Below, piece by piece: positions 45,455 to 53,161 of a stretch of DNA of 64,000 nt; the stretch's first letter is position 1, and every line of letters begins with the position of its first letter. Under the pieces are notes generated by a model. The model was not told the origin of the DNA. It did no database searches and saw only the letters and a program-made list of their open reading frames with translations. This DNA comes from Saccharothrix violaceirubra. Lineage in GTDB: Bacteria > Actinomycetota > Actinomycetes > Mycobacteriales > Pseudonocardiaceae. Made by a program: the position numbers and the translations under genes. Location: contig NZ_JACHJS010000001.1 of the NCBI RefSeq assembly GCF_014203755.1, forward strand, positions 1,736,001 through 1,800,000. Direction: 5' to 3'.

Positions 45455-46063
45455 ATGACCCACCCGACCACTCGCGGTCGCGTCAAGGTCGCGGGACTCC
45501 AGCCCGCCCAGGTCCTCGCGGGCCTGGTCGGCGTGTTCTTCCTCGTCGCGGGCGTGGCGGGCTTCGTCCGCACCGGCTTCGCCGACTTCGACCGGCACGA
45601 GGTGCTGCTGGGGCTGACGGTGAACCCCCTGCACAACGTCGTGCACCTCGCGTTCGGCGTGCTCGGCCTGCTGATGGCGACCGGCTCGGGCCTGTCCCGG
45701 CTCTACGGCTGGATCCTGTTCGTCGCCTACGGCGTCGTCCTGGTGTGGGGCCTGATGCTGGTCGGCGTCGTCGCGGTGAACCCGGTCGCGCGACTCGGCG
45801 ACCCGTTGGCCCTCGACGTGCGCGCGAACTGGCTGCACCTCGGCTTCACCGCGCTGGGCCTGCTGATCGCGGTGCTGCCCGCGCGCCACCGGATCGTCGT
45901 CCCGGAGGAGACCGTCGTCGCGCCGCCGCGCGACGAGAGCATCCGCGAGCCGCACGTGCCCGACCCGCGCGTCGAAACCCCCGACCCGACCGTCACGACG
46001 CGCCCGACCCGGCCCATCGACCCGGCCGTCGCCGAACGCCACCAGGCGCGGCACGCCCGGTAG
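45455..46063 (+). CDS. DUF4383 membrane protein
   Basis: 202 aa from ATG 45455 (GGAGG 5 bases upstream). Four membrane segments (for example VLAGLVGVFFLVAGVAGFV and NVVHLAFGVLGLLMATG) then a ~50-residue Thr/Pro/Arg-rich tail. Second DUF4383 protein of the window and again after a SigB-type promoter, so it is probably a stress-response membrane protein. Function unknown. Confidence 0.88.
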   Translation: MTHPTTRGRVKVAGLQPAQVLAGLVGVFFLVAGVAGFVRTGFADFDRHEVLLGLTVNPLHNVVHLAFGVLGLLMATGSGLSRLYGWILFVAYGVVLVWGLMLVGVVAVNPVARLGDPLALDVRANWLHLGFTALGLLIAVLPARHRIVVPEETVVAPPRDESIREPHVPDPRVETPDPTVTTRPTRPIDPAVAERHQARHAR

Positions 46064-46090
46064 ACCACCCGAAGCGGCGGGGCGTCGTCC

Positions 46091-46150
46091 GTACCGGCGG
46101 ACGGCGCCCCGCCTCGTGCCATACCGGCGGGCGGAGCCCCGCCCCGTGCC
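46091..46150. repeat. 30-bp tandem duplication
   Basis: 46091-46120 and 46121-46150 differ at 4 of 30 positions; both contain TACCGGCGG and end CGTGCC. Lies just before the M50 gene and gives an apparent N-terminal extension that is probably not translated. Confidence 0.8.
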
Positions 46151-46163
46151 ATGCTGTGGCGTG

Positions 46164-46835
46164 ATGTCGACGATCGCCCTCTGGGCTCCCGCCGCGCTCG
46201 CCCTGGTCCTCGTGATCACGCCCGGCCCCTGGCGACTGAGCCGCAACGTGATCACGATCGCGCACGAGGCCGGCCACGCGCTCACCGCGCTGCTCACCGG
46301 CCGCCGGCTGACCGGGATCAAGCTGCACTCGGACACCTCGGGCGTGACGGTCTCGCGCGGCCGGCCGGCCGGACCGGGCATGGTCGCCACCGCGTTCACG
46401 GGCTACGTGACGCCGTCGCTGCTCGGTCTCGGTGCCGCGGCCCTGGCCACCGCCGATCAGATCCGGCCGCTGCTGTTGGGCACCGTCGTGCTGCTCGGCC
46501 TCATGCTGATCATGATCCGCAACGTGTTCGGCGTGCTGTCCGTCGTCGTCACCGGCGGCATCGTGTTCGCCGTGTTCTGGTTCGGCGGTCGGGACGTGCG
46601 GGTCGCGTTCGCGTTGTTCATCGCGTGGTTCCTGCTGCTGGGCGGTGTCCGGCCGATCGGGGAGCTGCAACGCAAGCGCGCCCGCGGCCGGGCCCGCGAC
46701 TCCGACGCCGACCAGCTCGGCCGCCTGACCGGCGTGCCCGGTCTGGTCTGGGTGGCGGTGTTCGCGGCCGTGGCGCTGGGCTGCCTGTTCCTCGGCGGCC
46801 GGCTGCTGCTGCCGGATCTCATGCTGCCGGGCTGA
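46164..46835 (+). CDS. M50-type membrane metallopeptidase
   Basis: 223 aa from ATG 46164 (GTG 46161 also possible). The zinc motif HExxH is in ITIAHEAGHALTALLTG within a membrane segment; about six helices in all. Resembles the M50B-like family common in actinobacteria; the second metal-binding Asp of true site-2 proteases is not obvious. Substrate unknown. Confidence 0.85.
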   Translation: MSTIALWAPAALALVLVITPGPWRLSRNVITIAHEAGHALTALLTGRRLTGIKLHSDTSGVTVSRGRPAGPGMVATAFTGYVTPSLLGLGAAALATADQIRPLLLGTVVLLGLMLIMIRNVFGVLSVVVTGGIVFAVFWFGGRDVRVAFALFIAWFLLLGGVRPIGELQRKRARGRARDSDADQLGRLTGVPGLVWVAVFAAVALGCLFLGGRLLLPDLMLPG

Positions 46836-46892
46836 TCGCGTCGGGCGGTTCCGGGTACCCGTGCGGGGAGTTACCCGATCAGGCAACACCAC

Positions 46893-46919
46893 GTTTGCCC
46901 GACCGGGTCGTCCGGGTAA
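46893..46919 (+). promoter_or_regulatory. SigB/SigF-type promoter of the WhiB gene
   Basis: GTTT (46893-46896), 17 bases, GGGTAA (46914-46919), 40 bases before ATG 46960. Confidence 0.65.
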
Positions 46920-46959
46920 GCCGTGACCAGCACCTGATCAAGCCCGAATGGAGTCGCCC

Positions 46960-47250
46960 ATGACCAGCACCGCTCGTCTGCCGAAGCCGGTCACAGATGT
47001 GTGGGATTGGCAGAAGGAAGGTCTCTGCCGCGGCCGTGACAGCGCGGTGTTCTTCCACCCGGACAACGAACGCGGCTCCGCTCGTGCCTCGCGCGAGAAC
47101 AACGCCAAGGAACTGTGTGCCCGGTGCCCGGTCCTCGACCGGTGCCGTGAGCACGCCCTGGCCGTGCAGGAGCCTTACGGCGTCTGGGGCGGCATGGGCG
47201 AGGACGAGCGGCGACGCATCATCGCCGCCCGCCGCCGTGCCGCCGCGTGA
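46960..47250 (+). CDS. whiB3: WhiB3/WhiD-like iron-sulfur regulator
   Basis: 96 aa from ATG 46960 (GGAG 6 bases upstream). Four cluster cysteines: one in EGLCRGRDS and three in ELCARCPVLDRCREHAL; then the sigma-contact turn EPYGVWGGM and a basic C-terminus. The pattern WDWQKEGLCRG...FFHPDNERGSAR is specific to the WhiB3/WhiD group, which binds region 4 of the main sigma factor and responds to redox and sporulation cues. A SigB-type promoter precedes it, and a SigB/F-type gene converges on it with a 1-base gap. Confidence 0.9.
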   Translation: MTSTARLPKPVTDVWDWQKEGLCRGRDSAVFFHPDNERGSARASRENNAKELCARCPVLDRCREHALAVQEPYGVWGGMGEDERRRIIAARRRAAA

Positions 47251-47251
47251 C

Positions 47252-48049
47252 CTACTGTTCGAGGCCGTCCCGGAGCTGGCGCAACGTCTTGGCCAGCAGC
47301 CGGGACACGTGCATCTGGGAGATGCCGACCTTCTGCGCGATCTGCGTCTGGGTCATGTTCCCGAAGAACCGCATCACCACGATCTTGCGCTCCCGCTCCG
47401 GGAGCTTCTCCAGGAGCGGGTGCAGCGCCTCCCGCTGCTCGATCGCCTCGATCTCCGGGTCCTCCCCGCCGAGCGTGCTGCCCAGCGAGATCGAGCTGTC
47501 GTCCGCGACGAGCAGGTCGTCCAGCGACGCGCTGTGGTAGGCGTTGCCCGCCGCCAGCCCCTCGTGGATCTCCTCGCGGGTCAGACCGAGGTGCTCGGCC
47601 AGCTCGCTGGGCGTCGGCGCGCGGCCCAGCGACTGCGCCAGCCGCGCCGTGCCCGCGTTGATCGCCAGGTGCAACTCCTTGAGGCGCCTGGGCATCCGCA
47701 CCGACCAGCTGGAATCGCGGAAGTACTTCCGCACCTCGCCCATGATCGTCGGCACGGCGAAGGACAGGAAGTCGCTGCCGCGTTCCGGGTCGAACCGGTC
47801 CACCGCGTTGATCAGGCCGACCGTGGCCACCTGGACCAGGTCGTCGTACGGCTCGCCGCGGTGGCCGAAGCGGCGCGCGATGTGCTTGGCCACCGGCAGG
47901 TGCCTGGTCACCAACTCGTCGCGCAGTCGGTCCCGGGCCGGATCGCCCGGCTCCTTGCCGGCGAGTTCGACGAACAACGGCGCCAGGTGGTCGTAATCCC
48001 CCTGCGAACCGGACGTGGACCGTGTCGTGCCCCCGTCAGGCGCCGTCAC
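47252..48049 (-). CDS. group 3 sigma factor, SigB/SigF family (cognate of the adjacent RsbW)
   Basis: 265 aa from GTG 48049, overlapping the stop of the anti-sigma gene. Complete regions 2 to 4 (DRFDPERGSDFLSFAVPTIM; GRAPTPSELAEHLGL; TQTQIAQKVGISQMHVSRLL). The rsbW-sigma order equals usfX-sigF of mycobacteria. Second sigma factor of this family in the window; the two share most of region 4, so their promoters should overlap. Confidence 0.94.
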   Translation of the reverse strand: MTAPDGGTTRSTSGSQGDYDHLAPLFVELAGKEPGDPARDRLRDELVTRHLPVAKHIARRFGHRGEPYDDLVQVATVGLINAVDRFDPERGSDFLSFAVPTIMGEVRKYFRDSSWSVRMPRRLKELHLAINAGTARLAQSLGRAPTPSELAEHLGLTREEIHEGLAAGNAYHSASLDDLLVADDSSISLGSTLGGEDPEIEAIEQREALHPLLEKLPERERKIVVMRFFGNMTQTQIAQKVGISQMHVSRLLAKTLRQLRDGLEQ

Positions 48050-48489
48050 GCATTCACCGTCCCGACCGATCGCTTCACGAGGTCGATGTGGACCTCGTAG
48101 TCGCCTTCGCCGGGCTGCGGGGCGACCCACGTCGTCACCGAGTCGACCAGCGCGCTGAGCACGCGCCAGCCGAAGCTCTCCCGGTCCGGCGGGGCCGACC
48201 GTCGCGAACCGACCTTGGTCGAGACCCGCACGGAACCGTCGACGACCACGAAGTGCGCGCTGAGCACGGCGCCCCTGGTGGCCAAGGAGATCAGCGTCGA
48301 GCACGCCTCGTCGACGGCGAGCTTCAAGTCCTCGATGGAATCAAGGTCGAAGTCCTGGCGCATGGCGATGTCCGCGGCGACCGCGCGGACGATCGAGAGC
48401 TGGGTGGGATCGGCGGACATCCGCAGTTCCACGCCGGCCAGGGCGTTCTCCGACTCGCCGCTCTGCGGCTCCTGGTGCGACACGCTCAC
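48046..48489 (-). CDS. RsbW/UsfX-type anti-sigma factor
   Basis: About 147 aa from GTG 48489; GTG 48483, better spaced from GAGG, would give 145. GHKL ATPase fold with the N-box in LKLAVDEACSTLISLA and a later FGWRVLSALVDSV. Binds and inactivates the coupled sigma factor; STAS proteins at 33600 and 50503 are likely antagonists. A SigB-type promoter lies upstream. Confidence 0.9.
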   Translation of the reverse strand: MSVSHQEPQSGESENALAGVELRMSADPTQLSIVRAVAADIAMRQDFDLDSIEDLKLAVDEACSTLISLATRGAVLSAHFVVVDGSVRVSTKVGSRRSAPPDRESFGWRVLSALVDSVTTWVAPQPGEGDYEVHIDLVKRSVGTVNA

Positions 48490-48528
48490 CTCATTGTCCG
48501 TTCTGTCTCGGTGGTGCTGAAGGTATCG

Positions 48529-48554
48529 GTACCCGAACAGATCGACCCTCACAC
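48529..48554 (-). promoter_or_regulatory. SigB/SigF-type promoter of rsbW-sigma
   Basis: On the minus strand GTGT (48554-48551), 16 bases, GGGTAC (48534-48529), 40 bases before the start. Same -35 as the promoter at 36802. Confidence 0.6.
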
Positions 48555-48608
48555 GTGTAAGGCGCACAAGGCGGGGGAAACCCGGCTGGTGCGCCACCTG
48601 GAGGCCCT

Positions 48609-49388
48609 GTGACCGAACGACTGGCGGACCACCGCTGGGCGGCGGATTTCCCGGCCGACGCAGGCCTGCTCGGGGCGGTCCGGGCCGGGCTCGACGCCTG
48701 GCTGCTCGCCGTCGGCCTGTCCGAGGACGACCGCTACGACCTGGTCATCGCGGCCAACGAGGCGATGAGCAACGCCGCCGAGCACGCGTACGGACCGGCC
48801 CGCGCGGGCGTCGTCCGCGTCCGGGCCGAGCTGTGCCCGGACGGCAGCCTGCACGTCGTCGTCTCCGACGACGGGGTGTGGCGCGTGCCACCGATCGGAC
48901 TCACCGACCGGGGGCGCGGCCTGTTGCTGATGCGCGAGAACGCCGACGAGGTGCACGTCGAACGTGCGCCGACCGGGACCACGGTCGAGCTGGTCTTCGC
49001 CGCGGGGCACACGACGCGCGGCACCGCGGCCGGCACCGTGCCGGCCGAACCCGTCGAGGTCAGCGAACGCGACGGCTTGGTGGAGGTGGTGGTGCGCGGC
49101 GACGTGCCCGCGCGCGCCGGACCCGCCCTGCGCCGCCGCATCCTCACCGCCGCGCGCGGCGGGAGCGTGCCCGTCATGGTGGACGTGCGAGGACTCGGCA
49201 CGCACGGCGAGGGCCTGATCCGGGGGTTGGTCGCGGTCGCCGAGGCCGCCTCGGCGGCGGGCAACCGCGTGGTCGTGCGGCTGGGCACCGACGACGTGGT
49301 GGCGGACGCGGTCCGGGCCGCGCTGGTCGCCTCGGGCGTGGACCAGGTCGTGGACCTGGTGGCGCACGTCGATCGCTGGAACGACTAG
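48609..49388 (+). CDS. RsbW-like ATPase fused to a STAS domain
   Basis: 259 aa from GTG 48609. Residues ~1-135 are a GHKL kinase domain (N-box IAANEAMSNAAEHAYGPA, G1 VVSDDGVWR, G2 GRGLLLMRENAD). Residues ~150-259 form a STAS-like fold (VVEVVVRGDVPARAGPALR, VPVMVDVRGLGTHGEGLIR), in which the usual phosphorylated Ser is not clear. Such a fusion puts an anti-sigma kinase and an antagonist on one chain. Divergent from rsbW. Its stop codon TAG lies in the target duplication of the downstream IS element. Confidence 0.85.
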   Translation: MTERLADHRWAADFPADAGLLGAVRAGLDAWLLAVGLSEDDRYDLVIAANEAMSNAAEHAYGPARAGVVRVRAELCPDGSLHVVVSDDGVWRVPPIGLTDRGRGLLLMRENADEVHVERAPTGTTVELVFAAGHTTRGTAAGTVPAEPVEVSERDGLVEVVVRGDVPARAGPALRRRILTAARGGSVPVMVDVRGLGTHGEGLIRGLVAVAEAASAAGNRVVVRLGTDDVVADAVRAALVASGVDQVVDLVAHVDRWND

Positions 49389-49389
49389 C
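49384..49389. repeat. left copy of the IS target-site duplication (ACTAGC)
   Basis: ACTAGC directly abuts the left IS end and is repeated at 50502-50507. It contains the stop codons of both flanking genes. Confidence 0.85.
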
Positions 49390-50422
49390 TGTTCTGTCCT
49401 GTGAGGTTGGGGACGCGGCTGGCAGGTGGTTGGCCTTTGAGTGCGGTGTGGCCGCGGTGGTGATTATAGGTGTGCAGCCACCGCGGCAGCGTCTCGCGGC
49501 GTTCGGTCTCAGACCGGTATGCCTGGGCGTAGGCCCATTCGTCGAGCAGGGTGCGGTTGAAGCGTTCGACCTTGCCGTTGGTCTGTGGCCGGTAGGCGCG
49601 GGTGCGTTTATGGGTGATGCCCGCGTTGGCGAGGGTGTCGCGCCAGAGCCGTGAGCGGTAGCAGGAGCCGTTGTCGGTCAGCACCCGGCGGACGGTGACG
49701 CCGGCTTCCCGGAAGAACGCCTGTGCCCGGGTCCAGAACGCGGCGGCGGTGTCCTTGGTCTCGTCGGGCAGGATCTCGGTGTAGGCCAGCCGGGAGTGGT
49801 CGTCCACCGCGTTGTGCAGGTAGGCGTAGCCGAGGTTCGGGCGGCCGTGGACCTTGCGGGGCCTGGTCGGGTCGCGGTGGGCGGAGCTGTTGCGCCCGCC
49901 GGCCCGCCGTCCGTGCACCTTGTGGCCGCCGCCGTCGGGGATGTTGCCGAGCTTCTTGATGTCGACGTGGACCAGGTCGCCCGGTGCGGCGTGTTCGTAG
50001 CGGCGCACCGGCGTGGCGGTGGCCCGGTCCAGGTGGGCCAGGCGGGCCAGGCCGAAGCGGCGCAGCACCCGGTGCACGGTGGAGGGGTTCAGTCCGAGCA
50101 GGTGGGCGATGCGGGCCGGGCCCCACCGACGCGCCAGGCGGACCTTGACGATCCGGCGTTCGCGGCGGGTGGGCAGGCGACGCGGGCTGCGGTGCGGGCG
50201 GCTGGAACGGTCGACCAGGCCCGCCTCGCCCAGCTCGCGGTAGCGAGAGGCCCAGCGGGCGGCGGTGGTCGGCGAGACCTGGAACCGCTCGGCCGCCCGC
50301 CGCAGCGGCCACCCCTCGTCCACGACACACCGGGCCAGGCGCAGCCGTCCCAGCTCGGTCAAGGGTGCGTTAGCGTGGGTCACGAGGGCCTCCGTGGGCT
50401 CGGTGTCGACGTCGCAATCCAC
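49385..50422 (-). CDS. IS481-family transposase
   Basis: 345 aa. Two helix-turn-helix segments (PLRRAAERFQVSPTTAARWA; ARIAHLLGLNPSTVHRVL) and an rve/DDE core: Asp in DLVHVDIKKLG, Asp in RVLTDNGSCYRS and Glu in GKVERFNRTLLDEWA. Looks intact, so the element may be active. The reading frame runs out of the left terminal repeat, and its TAG stop (49387-49385) is contributed by the target duplication, not by the element. ATG/GTG choice near 50422 is not certain. Confidence 0.93.
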   Translation of the reverse strand: MDCDVDTEPTEALVTHANAPLTELGRLRLARCVVDEGWPLRRAAERFQVSPTTAARWASRYRELGEAGLVDRSSRPHRSPRRLPTRRERRIVKVRLARRWGPARIAHLLGLNPSTVHRVLRRFGLARLAHLDRATATPVRRYEHAAPGDLVHVDIKKLGNIPDGGGHKVHGRRAGGRNSSAHRDPTRPRKVHGRPNLGYAYLHNAVDDHSRLAYTEILPDETKDTAAAFWTRAQAFFREAGVTVRRVLTDNGSCYRSRLWRDTLANAGITHKRTRAYRPQTNGKVERFNRTLLDEWAYAQAYRSETERRETLPRWLHTYNHHRGHTALKGQPPASRVPNLTGQNS

Positions 50423-50501
50423 ACCGAACCCGGAGGCCCTCCCTCATTCCAACATCATCCGACTACGTGTCGAACCGTCCACAACCTCTCAGGGCAGTAC
50501 A
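49390..50501 (-). mobile_element. complete IS481-family insertion sequence, 1112 bp
   Basis: Bounded by imperfect 26-base inverted repeats (49390-49415 and 50476-50501, 22 of 26 matching; outer ends TGTTCTGTCC and TGTACTGCCC) and flanked by the 6-base duplication ACTAGC. One transposase gene fills it. Inserted between two convergent stress genes without damaging either. Confidence 0.92.
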
Positions 50502-50507
50502 ACTAGC
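50502..50507. repeat. right copy of the IS target-site duplication (ACTAGC)
   Basis: Second copy of ACTAGC, abutting the right IS end; supplies the stop of the STAS gene (CTA at 50503-50505, TAG on the minus strand). Confidence 0.85.
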
Positions 50508-50928
50508 GGGCGTCGGTGGACGCGTCGGCGGCGAGCGCCTCCTCGACGGAGGCGAACACGCTGAACACCTCGCCGAGGCCGGTGGCCACGAGCGGTCTGG
50601 TCACCGCGCGCCGGACCGCGACGACACGGAACCCCGCGCCCCGCCGATTGCCCTGCTGCGACGCCTCGACCAGCACGGCGAGGCCCGCGGACCCCAGGAA
50701 GCTCACCTCGGACAGGTCGAGGACGAGGACGTCGTTCGCGTCCAGGTGTTCGAGCACCGCGGCGCGCAACTCCGGCGCGGTGAGCATGTCGATCTCGCCG
50801 CTCGCACCGACCACGACGACCTGCTCGGCCGGCCGGCTGACGGTGAGCGCGAGCTGTCCGGAGCGCGGTGCGGGCGTGGCGGGCTCGTTTCCGGGCGTCG
50901 CCACGACGTTCGGCTCCTGAACCGTCAC
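50503..50928 (-). CDS. STAS-domain anti-sigma factor antagonist
   Basis: 141 aa from GTG 50928 (GAGGAG 8 bases upstream). A ~30-residue disordered N-terminus, then a STAS domain (VVVVGASGEIDMLTAPELRA, VLVLDLSEVSFLGSAGLAVL) with the phosphorylatable Ser in FLGSAG. A likely RsbV-type partner for the RsbW proteins nearby. Originally convergent and overlapping at the stop with the ATPase-STAS gene, now parted by the IS element. Confidence 0.9.
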   Translation of the reverse strand: MTVQEPNVVATPGNEPATPAPRSGQLALTVSRPAEQVVVVGASGEIDMLTAPELRAAVLEHLDANDVLVLDLSEVSFLGSAGLAVLVEASQQGNRRGAGFRVVAVRRAVTRPLVATGLGEVFSVFASVEEALAADASTDAR

Positions 50929-51367
50929 GATGAGGTCTCCTCGAAGTCGACTCGTCACTGCTGGGTGGGGAGCCCGGACCGGCGGCGTGGTCGGGCACGC
51001 GACGCAGCGTGGCGGCACGACGGCTCCCGCTAGCCGGAACTCCCCGGCGCGGCTGTTGGCTCAACCGCTGCGCCATCCACGGTACGGAGCCCCTGAGGAC
51101 ACCACAAGTGTGCGGATGGCGCCATGATCGGCCCCAGTGTAGTCGGGCGCGCGACGTGCGGTGGACGACGCACGGTGAACGGTTTGGCCGGGTACGTCCG
51201 GGATACGCCCGAAGGGAGGGCCTCGTGCAACTCGGCGACCGCAGCCGTCCGATGGGCGAGACGCGTCCGAAAAGCCGGGTGGTCCGCGCCACATGGGCGC
51301 ACAATCGCCGTGTCGGGGACGACGCCGCGAGGGTCGCGTGCGACACCCCGGACGGAGGGACTCAACG
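50929..51367. other. intergenic, 439 bases, no supported gene
   Basis: No frame with good start and codon bias. A weak SigB-like match (GTTT at 51182, 14 bases, GGGATA at 51200) lies upstream of the gene at 51368. Confidence 0.4.
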
Positions 51368-51598
51368 ATGAGCACCAGAACGGAAACCGTCGAGGCCGAG
51401 ATGCCGAGGGCGGCGCGTGCCGGTTCGAACGGTGCGGCGGCGCTGCCCACAGCTCCGTGCAGCGTGGTCTGGAGCAAGGGCCACGCCTACGTCCTCGAAG
51501 GTTTCCGCGCCCGGTGGGTCGGCGTCGACGACCGCGGTCGTCCGCGGACCCTGTCCGGTGCCGAACTCCAGCGCCAGGGCTGGAGCCGCACCCGGTAG
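51368..51598 (+). CDS. small hypothetical protein, 76 aa
   Basis: ATG 51368 with GGAGG 8 bases upstream. A disordered Glu/Ala start is followed by a compact C-terminal part (SVVWSKGHAYVLEGFRARWV, GVDDRGRPRTLSGAELQRQG) with alternating polar and hydrophobic residues. No known domain. Confidence 0.7.
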   Translation: MSTRTETVEAEMPRAARAGSNGAAALPTAPCSVVWSKGHAYVLEGFRARWVGVDDRGRPRTLSGAELQRQGWSRTR

Positions 51599-52012
51599 TC
51601 GTCCGGGATCGGTGCACCCGATCCGGGAGACTTCGGCCCTGGGTCGGGTGAACACCGCCGCGACGTCCCGAAGATCGTTGCCGTACCTCGTGTCGCGCGT
51701 CGACCGACGCCCTGGCGATCGCCGCATGACACCCGTCGGACGTGTGTCGACGGTGGACGCGGGTCCGCGTCCGACCGACCCCGCCACGGCGACGGCGATC
51801 CTGGTCCGAGGCCGTGCGCGTCCTGACCCTGCCGGCCTCGTTTCCGATGTGCCCGCTCTCGTACCGCGGGTGCGGGGACCGTCGTGCCGGGCACCCGGCC
51901 GGTTCACCTCGGTTCCGCCGGTGCGTGGACCGTCGGTCCTCCCGGGCGGGCTGCCCGCGGTGCCGCGGCGGTCGCCGCCGCCGTGACGTGTGCGGACCTC
52001 TAGAGTTCCGGT
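51599..52012. other. intergenic, 414 bases, nothing identified
   Basis: Several frames are open because of high GC but none shows a ribosome site with consistent codon bias. No hairpin or repeat found by eye. Confidence 0.4.
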
Positions 52013-52603
52013 GTGCCGCACGACCCCGCCGACCGGTGGCTGACCATCCCGAACGCGCTCAGCGTGCTCCGGCTGCTCGGCGTACCCCTGTTCCTGTACC
52101 TCCTGCTCGGCCCGCGGGCCGACGGGTGGGCGCTGGTCGTGCTGGTCGCGGCCGGGCTGTCGGACTGGCTCGACGGCAAGATCGCCCGCTGGCTCGACCA
52201 GATGAGCAGGCTGGGCGCCCTGCTCGACCCGGCGGCCGACCGGCTGTACATCCTGGCCACGCTGGTCGCGTTCGTCGTGCGCGACATCGTGCCGCTGTGG
52301 GTGGCGGTGGTGCTGGTCGCGCGCGAGATCGTGGTCGGCGCCTGCCTACCGCTGCTGCGCGTGCGGGGCTATGGTCCGTTCGAGGTGAGCTACCTGGGCA
52401 AGGGTGCCACGTTCAACCTGCTCTACGCCTTTCCCCTGCTGCTGCTCGCGCAAGGCGGTTCGACCGCCGCGCTGATCGCCCGGCCGGTCGCGTACGCGTT
52501 CATGACCTGGGGCGGCGCGCTGTACCTGTGGTCCGGGCTGCTTTACGTGTACCAGGCGGTACTGGCCCTGCGTCGACGGCCGGGTGTCGCAGCCGGCCGG
52601 TAG
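52013..52603 (+). CDS. CDP-alcohol phosphatidyltransferase
   Basis: 196 aa. The family signature D-x2-D-G-x2-A-R-x8-G-x3-D-x3-D reads DWLDGKIARW, G, LLDPAAD with all aspartates. About six membrane helices. It makes phosphatidylglycerol-phosphate, cardiolipin or a related lipid; position matches Rv1822 (pgsA2). Which alcohol it uses is not shown. GTG start. Confidence 0.9.
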   Translation: MPHDPADRWLTIPNALSVLRLLGVPLFLYLLLGPRADGWALVVLVAAGLSDWLDGKIARWLDQMSRLGALLDPAADRLYILATLVAFVVRDIVPLWVAVVLVAREIVVGACLPLLRVRGYGPFEVSYLGKGATFNLLYAFPLLLLAQGGSTAALIARPVAYAFMTWGGALYLWSGLLYVYQAVLALRRRPGVAAGR

Positions 52604-52661
52604 CCGGCGTGGGAGGATTTCCCCCGAAGATCCACCGGCATCGTTGAAGGAGCGCGCCACG

Positions 52662-53045
52662 GTGATCCCCGAGGAGCTGAAGTACACCGAGGAACATGAG
52701 TGGGTGCTGCGCACAGGTGAGGACACCGTGCGCATCGGCATCACCGATTACGCCCAGACCCAACTCGGCGAAGTCGTGTTCGTCCAGCTCCCGGAACTCG
52801 GCGAGCAGCCGGCCGCCGGCCAGACGCTCGGCGAGGTCGAGTCGACCAAGAGCGTGTCGGAGATCTTCGCCCCGCTCGCCGGCGAGGTCGTGGCCCGCAA
52901 CGACTCGCTGGACCAGGAGCCGGACCTGATCAACTCCGACCCGTACGGCGAGGGGTGGATCGTCGAACTGAGGCTGACCGACCCGGCCGCGGTGGACGAC
53001 CTGCTCGACGCCGCGGCGTACCAGGAACTGGTGACCACGGCGTGA
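52662..53045 (+). CDS. gcvH: glycine cleavage system H protein
   Basis: 127 aa from GTG 52662. Lipoyl carrier of the glycine cleavage complex; the lipoylated Lys is in GEVESTKSVSEIFAP. Normal length. The gene is upstream of garA as in mycobacteria. gcvP follows ~3.4 kb downstream behind a glycine riboswitch; gcvT is not in the window. Confidence 0.94.
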   Translation: MIPEELKYTEEHEWVLRTGEDTVRIGITDYAQTQLGEVVFVQLPELGEQPAAGQTLGEVESTKSVSEIFAPLAGEVVARNDSLDQEPDLINSDPYGEGWIVELRLTDPAAVDDLLDAAAYQELVTTA

Positions 53046-53161
53046 CGTCGATCTTCCGGCGCCTCTTCGGCAGGAAGGGGAGGCGCTCCTCGGAGCCCGC
53101 TTCGGGCACGATAGGTTCTACCGGATACGACGACGGTTCCAGCAGCAGGAGGAGAGCTCAG

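Noticed and set aside
51182..51205. Possible SigB-type promoter before the 76-aa gene
   Set aside because: Spacing is 14 bases and the -10 is GGGATA, weaker than the six accepted sites.
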